Positions 1-5,111 of a stretch of 9,942 nucleotides of DNA are shown piece after piece. This DNA is from UBA4615 sp035628395 (GTDB lineage: Bacteria > Pseudomonadota > Gammaproteobacteria > Burkholderiales > Burkholderiaceae_E). The DNA lies in NCBI GenBank assembly GCA_035628395.1, contig DASPJX010000099.1, positions 1-9,942 on the forward strand, written 5' to 3'. The notes under the pieces are model-generated. The model was not told the DNA's origin and ran no database searches. It saw only the letters and a program-made list of their open reading frames with translations. The stretch's first letter is position 1. Every line of letters begins with the position of its first letter. The position numbers and the translations under genes are program-made.

Positions 1-105
1 GCGCTGCACGACCTCGCCGTCGAGCTCGAGCACCAGCCGCAGCACGCCGTGCGCGGCGGGATGCTGGGGTCCGAAGTTCAGCGTGTAGTTCTTGATCTCT
101 GCCAT
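1..105 (-). CDS. nuoD: NADH-quinone oxidoreductase subunit D (N-terminal fragment)
   Basis: Only the first 35 codons are inside the window; the gene continues past the left edge. The product is the 49-kDa-type subunit of respiratory complex I, part of the peripheral arm that forms the quinone-binding site with NuoB. The visible N-terminus begins MAEIKNYTLNFGPQHPAAHG, and the NFGPQHPAAHG stretch is the characteristic start of NuoD proteins. The ATG at 105 lies 21 nt after the nuoC stop codon; the ribosome binding site is weak (GGA about 10 nt upstream), so translation may rely on ribosomes coming from nuoC. It is the last visible member of the nuoABCD order. Whether nuoD is intact cannot be seen. 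Confidence 0.95.
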   Translation of the reverse strand, partial: MAEIKNYTLNFGPQHPAAHGVLRLVLELDGEVVQR

Positions 106-126
106 GGATGTGTCCGGGCCGGGCGC

Positions 127-723
127 TCAGCGCCCGATGCCGTAGCCCTCCTCGCGGATCACGCGGGGCACGTTCTCGCGCGGCTCGATCGTGACCGGCT
201 GGTACACGACCCGCTTCTGCTCGGGGTCGTAGCGCATCTCGACGTGGCCGGTGACCGGGAAGTCGCGGCGGAACGGATGCCCGACGAAGCCGTAGTCGGT
301 GAGGATGCGGCGAAGGTCGGCGTGCCCCTCGAACACGATCCCGAACAGGTCGAACGCCTCGCGCTCGAACCAGCCGAGCGAGGGCCAGACGCCGGTCAGC
401 GAGTCGACGACCGGGAAGTCGTCCTCGGCACAGAAGGTGCGGACGCGCACCCGGTGATTCAAGGACACCGACAGCAGGTGCAGCACGACCGCGAAGCGCG
501 CGCCGTCCCAGGCGCCCTCGCCGTAGTCGAGGTAGTCGACGCCGCACAGGTCGAGGGCGGTCTCGAAGCGCAGCGCCGGATGGTCGCGCAGCGTCTGCGC
601 GACGGCGAGGTGGTCGCTCGCGCGGATCACGAGCGTGAGCTCGCCGAGCCGCTCGGTGAGCGACACGACGCGCTCGCCGAGCGCCTCCTCGAGCGCCGCC
701 TTCAGGGTCGTCAGGTCTGCCAT
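127..723 (-). CDS. nuoC: NADH-quinone oxidoreductase subunit C
   Basis: This 198-residue protein is the 30-kDa-type subunit of complex I, a cytoplasmic peripheral-arm subunit that packs against NuoD and NuoB and carries no cofactor. The family signature is at residues 119-146: FEREAFDLFGIVFEGH followed by DLRRILTDYGF, and the conserved GHPFRRDFP stretch comes right after it. The length fits stand-alone NuoC of alpha- and betaproteobacteria, unlike the fused NuoCD of enterobacteria; nuoD is a separate gene here. The ATG at 723 is preceded by GGAG with an 8-nt spacer, and the gene starts 13 nt after the nuoB stop. It is co-directional with nuoB and nuoD in the usual order. Confidence 0.97.
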   Translation of the reverse strand: MADLTTLKAALEEALGERVVSLTERLGELTLVIRASDHLAVAQTLRDHPALRFETALDLCGVDYLDYGEGAWDGARFAVVLHLLSVSLNHRVRVRTFCAEDDFPVVDSLTGVWPSLGWFEREAFDLFGIVFEGHADLRRILTDYGFVGHPFRRDFPVTGHVEMRYDPEQKRVVYQPVTIEPRENVPRVIREEGYGIGR

Positions 724-736
724 CGAGGGGGCTCCG

Positions 737-1213
737 TCAGCGGGCGATCGTGCTGGTGCGGCGGATCTTGTTCTGCAGCTGCAGGATCCCGTACAGCAGC
801 GCCTCGGCCGTCGGCGGGCAGCCCGGCACGTAGACGTCGACCGGCACGATCCGGTCGCAGCCGCGCACCACCGAGTACGAGTAGTGGTAGTAGCCGCCGC
901 CGTTCGCGCACGAGCCCATCGAGATGACCCAGCGCGGCTCGGCCATCTGGTCGTAGACCTTGCGCAGCGCGGGCGCCATCTTGTTGCACAGCGTGCCGGC
1001 CACGATCATCACGTCCGACTGCCGCGGGCTGGGCCGGAACATGATCCCGAACCGGTCGAGGTCGTAGCGGGACGCGCCCGCGTGCATCATCTCGACCGCG
1101 CAGCAGGCCAGGCCGAAGGTCATCGGCCACATCGACCCGGTGCGCGTCCAGTTGATGAGTTTGTCGAGGCTCGTCGTGACGAAGCCCTCGTTGAGGACAC
1201 CTTCGATGCTCAT
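737..1213 (-). CDS. nuoB: NADH-quinone oxidoreductase subunit B (cluster N2 subunit)
   Basis: The 158-residue product is the complex I subunit that holds [4Fe-4S] cluster N2, the last iron-sulfur cluster before ubiquinone. All four expected cysteine ligands are present: the adjacent pair Cys37-Cys38 (GLACCAVEMM), Cys102 (MGSCANGGGYY) and Cys132 (VPGCPPTAEAL). Length and sequence are those of the ordinary family. The ATG at 1213 gives the standard N-terminus MSIEGVLNEGFVTTS; the upstream ribosome site is only a weak GGGTGAG. Unlike the tight spacing of nuoB-nuoC (13 nt), 162 nt separate nuoB from nuoA, and that gap is full of inverted repeats. Confidence 0.98.
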   Translation of the reverse strand: MSIEGVLNEGFVTTSLDKLINWTRTGSMWPMTFGLACCAVEMMHAGASRYDLDRFGIMFRPSPRQSDVMIVAGTLCNKMAPALRKVYDQMAEPRWVISMGSCANGGGYYHYSYSVVRGCDRIVPVDVYVPGCPPTAEALLYGILQLQNKIRRTSTIAR

Positions 1214-1375
1214 TGCGTGCTCACCCGTACCGCTCGTGGCGCAATCCGTTGCCGCCGCGCCGGCAGGCGCGGGGTTGACCGACTCGGCCGTTCGGAGCGC
1301 GACCGACCCGCCCGGCTTCGGCGCCGGCGGCCGGACGCGCCGCTCGTCGTTCCGGGCGTCGGTGCTCCGACGCCG
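1214..1375 (-). other. nuoA-nuoB spacer with two perfect hairpins
   Basis: This 162-nt gap inside the nuo operon shows no convincing gene. It contains two perfect inverted repeats. One at 1355-1374 has an 8-bp stem (GGCGTCGG/CCGACGCC) with a 4-nt loop, starting one base after the nuoA stop codon in the direction of transcription. The other at 1255-1272 has a 7-bp stem (CCGCGCC/GGCGCGG) and a 4-nt loop. Neither is followed by a T-run on the minus strand, so simple intrinsic termination is unlikely. Protection of the nuoA 3' end or RNA processing is an inference. The GC-rich DNA between the two (about 1300-1345) adds further partial repeats. Confidence 0.6.
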
Positions 1376-1735
1376 TCATTCCCAGTCGAGCGCGCCCTTC
1401 ATCCACTCGTAGACGAACCCCACGACGAGGATCGCGAGGAAGATCATCATCGACATGAACCCGAAGAATCCGATCGCGTCGAGCGACACGGCCCACGGGA
1501 ACAGGAAGGCGATCTCGAGGTCGAACAGGATGAAGAGGATCGCCACCAGGTAGTAGCGAACGTCGAACTTCATGCGGGCGTCTTCGAAGGCCTCGAAGCC
1601 GCACTCGTAGGGGGAGAGCTTTTCCGGATCCGGGCGGGAGGGACCGAGCAGCTTGCCCAGGACCATCGGCGCGAGGCCGACGCCCGCCCCCACCAGGATG
1701 AACAGGAGGACGGGCAGGTAGTTTTCGAGGTTCAC
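1376..1735 (-). CDS. nuoA: NADH-quinone oxidoreductase subunit A
   Basis: The 119-residue protein is a small membrane subunit of complex I located near the quinone channel. Three membrane segments are visible at about residues 7-26, 60-82 and 88-110. Between the first and second lies the family loop with SPYECGFEAF; Cys45 there is the cysteine exposed in the active/deactive transition of well-studied complex I. The second helix keeps the acidic pair Asp72 and Glu74 (FDLEIAFLFPW). The start is GTG at 1735, not ATG; the next residues NLENYLPVLLF match the usual start. A GGGA ribosome site 7 nt upstream sits in one arm of an inverted repeat (1743-1762), which may lower initiation. It is first of the nuo genes and follows a tRNA gene by 78 nt. 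Confidence 0.96.
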   Translation of the reverse strand: MNLENYLPVLLFILVGAGVGLAPMVLGKLLGPSRPDPEKLSPYECGFEAFEDARMKFDVRYYLVAILFILFDLEIAFLFPWAVSLDAIGFFGFMSMMIFLAILVVGFVYEWMKGALDWE

Positions 1736-1742
1736 GAAGGTT

Positions 1743-1762
1743 TCCCGCGTTCCCTAGCGGGA
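1743..1762 (-). promoter_or_regulatory. Hairpin covering the nuoA ribosome binding site
   Basis: An inverted repeat of 6 bp (TCCCGC at 1743-1748, GCGGGA at 1757-1762) with an 8-nt loop lies just upstream of the GTG start of nuoA. In the minus-strand RNA the GGGA that would serve as Shine-Dalgarno (1746-1743, 7 nt before the start) is inside the 3' arm. The loop carries a second possible site, AGGGAAC. The structure could tune nuoA translation; this is inferred from pairing only. Confidence 0.4.
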
Positions 1763-1763
1763 C

Positions 1764-1806
1764 CGGGGCGCTTCGCCCCGATCTCGGTCCGGGGCGCTGC
1801 GCCCCG
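1764..1806 (-). repeat. Tandem pair of near-identical GC-rich hairpins between tRNA-Leu and nuoA
   Basis: Two copies of an inverted repeat lie 26 nt apart: 1764-1780 and 1790-1806. Each has a 7-bp stem CGGGGCG/CGCCCCG and a 3-nt loop (CTT in one, CTG in the other on the plus strand). The flanking bases are also repeated (GAT follows each on the plus strand; GACC or GTCC precedes). They fill almost all of the 78-nt gap between the tRNA 3' end and nuoA. They lack a T-run, so they look more like processing or RNA-stabilising elements, or REP-like repeats, than a classical terminator. Confidence 0.7.
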
Positions 1807-1813
1807 ATGTATG

Positions 1814-1898
1814 TGGTGCCGACGGCGAGACTCGAACTCGCACAGCTTTCGCCACTACCCCCTCAAGATAGCGTGTCTACCAATTTCACCACGTCGGC
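1814..1898 (-). tRNA. leuU: tRNA-Leu (anticodon GAG)
   Basis: An 85-nt class II tRNA with a long variable arm, read on the minus strand. The acceptor stem pairs GCCGACG (5', at 1898-1892) with CGTCGGC (3'). The D arm contains AATTGGTAGAC, the anticodon stem is CTATC/GGTAG, and the 7-nt loop TTGAGGG places anticodon GAG at plus positions 1862-1864. The T arm is CGAG-TTCGAGT-CTCG, and the 3' CCA is encoded at 1816-1814. GAG reads CUC and CUU leucine codons. The location next to secG matches Escherichia coli, where leuU follows secG. It begins 24 nt after the secG stop, so it is probably cut out of a longer secG transcript and also made from a nearby promoter. Confidence 0.97.
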
Positions 1899-1908
1899 TC
1901 AGCCCGAG

Positions 1909-1939
1909 ATTCTAACCCGAAATCACTTCGGGATGTCGC
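1909..1939 (-). promoter_or_regulatory. Possible promoter for tRNA-Leu and nuo genes
   Basis: On the minus strand TAGAAT (1914-1909, 5 of 6 matches to the sigma70 -10 box) lies about 11 nt before the tRNA 5' end. It is followed by a GC-rich discriminator (CTCGGG), as is common for tRNA promoters under growth control. The only -35 candidate is GCGACA (1939-1934) with an overlong 19-nt spacer, so the promoter is uncertain. A 6-bp hairpin (CCCGAA/TTCGGG, 1916-1932) spans the secG stop codon in the same place. Confidence 0.35.
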
Positions 1940-2321
1940 CGGGTCGATCGCTCTTCTGCTGCGCTTCCGGCACCGCGGGAGCGCCCGGAGCCGTCGTCGC
2001 CGGAACGTCGGACGGCGCGGCGGGCGCGGCGGCCGGCGGCGCGACCCGGTCCATCACGCTCGCCGGCTCGCGACCGGCGCTGCCGGCGTTCGCGATGAAC
2101 GCCAGCGCGAGCGTGCACACGAAGAACACCGTGGCCAGCACGCCCGTCAGCCGCGACAGGAAGTTGGCCGAGCCGGTCGCGCCGAACAGGCTGCCGGACG
2201 AGCCGGAGCCGAACGCCGCGCCCATGTCGGCGCCCTTGCCGTGCTGCAGCAGCACCAGCACGATCACGCCGATCGCGCTCAGCACCTGGATCACCATCGC
2301 CAACGTCGCCAGGATCGTCAT
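1923..2321 (-). CDS. secG: Protein-export translocase subunit SecG
   Basis: The 132-residue inner-membrane protein is the non-essential third subunit of the SecYEG channel and assists SecA-driven export. Two membrane helices are visible (about residues 2-25 and 56-77). Between them is the diagnostic cytoplasmic loop, LLQHGKGADMGAAFG then SGSSGSLFGATGSANFL. A 50-residue Ala/Pro-rich tail follows, longer than in enterobacteria but common in this order. The ATG at 2321 was chosen because MTILATL is the standard beginning and GAGG lies 9 nt upstream; an in-frame ATG six codons earlier (2339) places charged residues before the helix and lacks a better site. It is 69 nt downstream of tpiA and 24 nt upstream of the tRNA. 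Confidence 0.95.
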   Translation of the reverse strand: MTILATLAMVIQVLSAIGVIVLVLLQHGKGADMGAAFGSGSSGSLFGATGSANFLSRLTGVLATVFFVCTLALAFIANAGSAGREPASVMDRVAPPAAAPAAPSDVPATTAPGAPAVPEAQQKSDRPGDIPK

Positions 2322-2347
2322 CTCGTCATACCTCGGCACCGTCGCTC

Positions 2348-2370
2348 CGGGCGGCGCCGCGCGCCGCCCG
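2348..2370 (-). other. Perfect 9-bp hairpin in the tpiA-secG gap
   Basis: CGGGCGGCG (2348-2356) and CGCCGCCCG (2362-2370) form a 9-bp perfect stem with a 5-nt loop in the 69-nt space between the tpiA stop and the secG start. There is no following T-run on the minus strand. It may reduce readthrough into secG or protect the tpiA message; the role is inferred. Confidence 0.5.
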
Positions 2371-2390
2371 TCCGCCGTGCCCGTCGATTG

Positions 2391-3161
2391 TCAGGAACGA
2401 CCCGCCGCGGCGCGGCAGATCGATGCGAAGTCGGCGGCGACCAGCGAGGCCCCGCCGATGAGCCCGCCGTCCACGTCGGGGCGGGAGAACAGCTCGGCGG
2501 CGTTCGACGCCTTGACCGAGCCGCCGTAGAGCAGCCGGATCGAGCCGGCCTCGGCGACGCCGGACGCGGCGAGCCGCGACCGGATGAACGCGTGCGCCGC
2601 CTGCGCCTGCTCGGGCGTGGCCGTGAGGCCGGTGCCGATCGCCCAGACCGGCTCGTACGCGACGACGCAGCGTCCGGCCGCGCCGCGCAGCACCGGCGCC
2701 ACCGCGTCGAGCTGGCGCGCGAGCACCGCCTCGGTCGCGTCGCCCTCGCGCTCGGCGCGGCTCTCGCCGACGCAGACCACGGGGACGAGCCCGGCCGCGA
2801 GCGCGCGCGCGGTCTTGGCCGCGACCTGCTCGTCGGTGTCGCCGAACAGCGTGCGCCGCTCGGAATGGCCGACCAGCGCCCAGCGGCAGCCGAGCTCGGC
2901 GAGCATGCCCGCGGTGACCTCGCCGGTGTAGGCGCCGGAATCGAACGCGGCCACGTCCTGCGCGCCCCAGCCGACCGCGCTGCCCTGCAGCCGCTCGGCG
3001 ACCACAGTCAGGTACGGGTACGGCGGGCAGACGCCCACCTCGGCACCGGCGGCGTCGGACGCCGCGGCGCGCACCGCGTCCGCGAGCGCCGACGCGGTCG
3101 CGCGATCGCCGTTCGCCTTCCAGTTGCCGAGCACGAGCTTCGTGCGGAGAGTCGAGGACAT
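2391..3161 (-). CDS. tpiA: Triosephosphate isomerase
   Basis: The 256-residue cytoplasmic enzyme interconverts dihydroxyacetone phosphate and glyceraldehyde 3-phosphate in glycolysis and gluconeogenesis. All catalytic landmarks are present: Asn13 and Lys15 (LGNWKANG), the electrophile His99 (VGHSERR), the general base Glu170 at the start of the flexible loop (YEPVWAIGTG), and the phosphate-gripping LYGGSV at 211-216 with a second phosphate loop GGLIGGASL near the C-terminus. Length is normal for a bacterial homodimeric enzyme. The ATG at 3161 gives the expected N-terminus. It is the first gene of a unit with secG, tRNA-Leu and nuo, and has its own promoter overlapping the end of pssA, leaving a leader of only about 20 nt. 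Confidence 0.98.
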   Translation of the reverse strand: MSSTLRTKLVLGNWKANGDRATASALADAVRAAASDAAGAEVGVCPPYPYLTVVAERLQGSAVGWGAQDVAAFDSGAYTGEVTAGMLAELGCRWALVGHSERRTLFGDTDEQVAAKTARALAAGLVPVVCVGESRAEREGDATEAVLARQLDAVAPVLRGAAGRCVVAYEPVWAIGTGLTATPEQAQAAHAFIRSRLAASGVAEAGSIRLLYGGSVKASNAAELFSRPDVDGGLIGGASLVAADFASICRAAAGRS

Positions 3162-3179
3162 CGAAGGGCCTGCGCCGAC

Positions 3180-3204
3180 AAAACCCGGAATTCTAGCCTC
3201 CGGG
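3180..3204 (-). terminator. Terminator-like hairpin after pssA
   Basis: Read on the minus strand, CCCGGA and TCCGGG (arms 3204-3199 and 3189-3184) form a 6-bp stem with a 9-nt loop, followed directly by TTTT (3183-3180). This has the layout of a short intrinsic terminator for the ilv-pssA transcript. The stem is short and the T-run only four, so it may be leaky. It overlaps the -10 box of the tpiA promoter. Confidence 0.5.
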
Positions 3205-3219
3205 CGACGCGAGGGTCAA
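3190..3219 (-). promoter_or_regulatory. Sigma70 promoter for tpiA-secG-tRNA-nuo
   Basis: TTGACC (3219-3214, 5 of 6 matches to the -35 box) and TAGAAT (3195-3190, 5 of 6 to the -10 box) are separated by 18 nt on the minus strand. The TGA of the -35 box is also the pssA stop codon. Transcription would begin near 3183-3179, about 20 nt before the tpiA ATG, just after the terminator stem, so the tpiA message would not contain that hairpin. The region between -10 and start is GC-rich (TCCGGG). Confidence 0.7.
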
Positions 3220-4070
3220 TGCGACGACGGCGGCGCGGCGGGAGGCGGTCCCTTGATCGGGTCGCTCCGTCCGGTGCGCAGGCGCCAGAGCCAGACCGCC
3301 CAGCCCGACACCGCGTAGAACAGGAACAGCGAGAACAGCACCGTGGGCGGATCGGACGAGACCAGCACGAACGCGAGCACGATCAGCGGCACCGCCACGT
3401 ACGGCACGCTCTTCCTCAGGTTCAGCGTCTTGAAGCTGTAGAACGGCGCGTTCGACACCATCGTGACGCCGGCGTAGACCGTGAACGCCCAGGCGACCCA
3501 GCGCAGGTCGGTCGCGGTCGCCTCGATCCACTGCGTCTCGCGCAGGTCGGTCGCGATCCAGACGAGGCCGGCGACGAGCGCGGCGGCCGCCGGGCTCGGC
3601 AGGCCCTGGAACCAGCGCTTGTCGACGACGCCGATGTTGGTGTTGAAGCGGGCGAGCCGCAGCGCCGCGCCCGCCACGTAGACGAAGGCGGCCAGCCAGC
3701 CGAGCTTGCCCATCCCGCGCAGCGACCACTCGTAGATCACGAGGGCCGGCGCCGCGCCGAACGACACCATGTCGGACATCGAGTCGTACTGCTCGCCGAA
3801 CGCGCTCTGCGTGTTCGTCATCCGCGCGACGCGGCCGTCCAGGCTGTCGAGCACCATCGCGACGAAGATCGCGACCGCGGCCGCCTCGAAGCGACCGTTC
3901 ATCGCCTGCACGATCGCGTAGAAGCCGGCGAACAGGTTGGCCGTCGTGAACGCGTTCGGCAGCAGGTACACGCCGCGCGAACGGGTTCGGACGGGAAGGC
4001 CCTCGGTCGCCGCGCGGGCCGGCCGGGCCGGCCGGGGTATCCGGAAACGGCGACGCTTGCTTTCTTCCAT
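3216..4070 (-). CDS. pssA: CDP-diacylglycerol-serine O-phosphatidyltransferase (phosphatidylserine synthase)
   Basis: The 284-residue membrane enzyme joins CDP-diacylglycerol and L-serine to make phosphatidylserine, the precursor of phosphatidylethanolamine. The CDP-alcohol phosphotransferase motif D-x2-DG-x2-AR-x8-G-x3-D-x3-D is complete: Asp75, Asp78-Gly79, Ala82-Arg83, Gly92, Asp96 and Asp100. A basic N-terminus (residues 1-34, repeated PAR units) precedes the first membrane segment (YLLPNAFTTANLFAGFYAI); several further hydrophobic segments follow to the C-terminus. This is the integral-membrane (class II) type, not the peripheral E. coli type. It starts at ATG 4070 with a GCAGGTAGG stretch just upstream, 71 nt after the hydroxylase gene. 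No phosphatidylserine decarboxylase gene is in the window. Confidence 0.95.
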   Translation of the reverse strand: MEESKRRRFRIPRPARPARAATEGLPVRTRSRGVYLLPNAFTTANLFAGFYAIVQAMNGRFEAAAVAIFVAMVLDSLDGRVARMTNTQSAFGEQYDSMSDMVSFGAAPALVIYEWSLRGMGKLGWLAAFVYVAGAALRLARFNTNIGVVDKRWFQGLPSPAAAALVAGLVWIATDLRETQWIEATATDLRWVAWAFTVYAGVTMVSNAPFYSFKTLNLRKSVPYVAVPLIVLAFVLVSSDPPTVLFSLFLFYAVSGWAVWLWRLRTGRSDPIKGPPPAAPPSSH

Positions 4071-4114
4071 GGGCCGAGCCTACCTGCGGGGCCGTCGCGA
4101 TACAACCGCGCCCG

Positions 4115-4136
4115 CGCGTCGGCCGAGGCCGACGCG
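4115..4136 (-). other. Perfect 9-bp hairpin in the hydroxylase-pssA gap
   Basis: CGCGTCGGC (4115-4123) and GCCGACGCG (4128-4136) make a 9-bp stem with a 4-nt loop, starting 5 nt after the hydroxylase stop codon in the direction of transcription. No T-run follows, so termination is not clear. It may separate pssA expression from the upstream genes or stabilise the upstream message. Confidence 0.5.
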
Positions 4137-4141
4137 GCCCC

Positions 4142-5107
4142 TCACGATCCGGCGTACGGCGACTGCCGCAGCCACTTGGTGGCGATCCACTTGTCGCCGC
4201 GCAGCACCGGCATGCCGGCGTGCAGGCAGCGCGCGTCGAGCTCGCCGCGGGCGTTGTGGTACTCGAAGTACACCGCGCTGCCGCGCCGGGGCCGCACCGA
4301 CAGCTCGAGCTCCGGGAACCAGGTGTCGCCCCCCCGCTCGGGCTCGCGCAGGTACATCACCAGCGTGGCCACGCGCTGGCCGCCGTGCGCGAGCTGCTTC
4401 GCCGAGCCCTCGTGGGCCGGGTCGAAGTAGTCGTGGTGGGGCTCGTACTCGCCCCCCGGCGGGTAGTGCAGCAGCTGCAGCGGCTCGCCGTGCGGGACCG
4501 GCAGCCCGGTCAGCGCGGCGACGCGCGCCTCGAGCCGCGCGACGATCGCGTTCTCGCCGTACTCGAAGTGCCCGCCCTCGCTGCGACGCACGCCGCTGAT
4601 CTCGAGCCGGCCCGACAGCGGATCGACCACCTCCGAGCGGCGGATCCGGCCGCGGATCAGCTGGATCAGCTTGTCGCACTCCTGCTCGGACAGCAGGTCC
4701 TCGACGATCGCCACGTTCGGGTTCGACAGCACCATGCCGAGCCGCACCTCGCGGTCGGCCACCCGCAGCCGCGTGCCGGCCGCGGGCAGGCGGATCGGGT
4801 CGGCGACGTAGTCGCGCAGCAGCGCCGGATCCTGCGCGCGGACGCGCTCGGTCATCGAGCGCACGACCGAGATCGCGGTGCGGGCGTAGCCCGCGTCGAA
4901 GCCCGCCGAGCCCATCGCGGCGAGCAGCGAGGCGTCGTCCGCCCCGCGCACCAGCGCCGAGGTCAGCCAGTCCTGCCAGTCGGCCAGCAGCGCGCCCGGC
5001 CAGCCTCCGGCGGCCGGATCTGCGCCCGCGGGCACGGGCGCCGCGGGCATCGGGGGGAGCGCCGGCCGCTCGTCGTTCGCGGCCCCGGCGGCGACGTCGC
5101 CCGTCAT
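4142..5107 (-). CDS. 2-oxoglutarate/Fe(II)-dependent prolyl 4-hydroxylase-like dioxygenase
   Basis: The 321-residue protein carries a C-terminal prolyl 4-hydroxylase fold (about residues 125-320), expected to hydroxylate a protein side chain using O2 and 2-oxoglutarate. Iron ligands are His224, Asp226 (YEPHHDYFD) and distal His296 (CLHAGMPVLRGDKW); Lys306 is the probable 2-oxoglutarate anchor. QLLHYPPGGEY and GGDTWFPEL are also family-typical. Residues 1-35 are Ala/Pro-rich and probably flexible; residues 36-85 form an Ala/Leu helical segment with an LLAAMGSAGFDAGYA motif resembling a small UBA-like or adaptor domain. There is no signal peptide, so it should be cytoplasmic. ATG 5107 is 4 nt after the ilvC stop with no clear ribosome site, which implies translational coupling; Met20 is an alternative start. 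The substrate is unknown. Confidence 0.88.
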   Translation of the reverse strand: MTGDVAAGAANDERPALPPMPAAPVPAGADPAAGGWPGALLADWQDWLTSALVRGADDASLLAAMGSAGFDAGYARTAISVVRSMTERVRAQDPALLRDYVADPIRLPAAGTRLRVADREVRLGMVLSNPNVAIVEDLLSEQECDKLIQLIRGRIRRSEVVDPLSGRLEISGVRRSEGGHFEYGENAIVARLEARVAALTGLPVPHGEPLQLLHYPPGGEYEPHHDYFDPAHEGSAKQLAHGGQRVATLVMYLREPERGGDTWFPELELSVRPRRGSAVYFEYHNARGELDARCLHAGMPVLRGDKWIATKWLRQSPYAGS

Positions 5108-5111
5108 CGCG

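Noticed and set aside
1221..1604. A 127-codon minus-strand frame covering the nuoA-nuoB spacer
   Set aside because: Most of it is an out-of-frame reading of nuoA, with Arg-rich composition and no ribosome site or domain.
2322..2339. SecG start at the upstream ATG 2339
   Set aside because: It adds PRYDE before the first helix, and GAGG is better spaced for the ATG at 2321.
2241..4430. A 729-codon plus-strand open frame crossing secG, tpiA, pssA and the hydroxylase
   Set aside because: It runs antisense through four well-supported genes and reads as Arg/His/Asp-rich low-complexity sequence.
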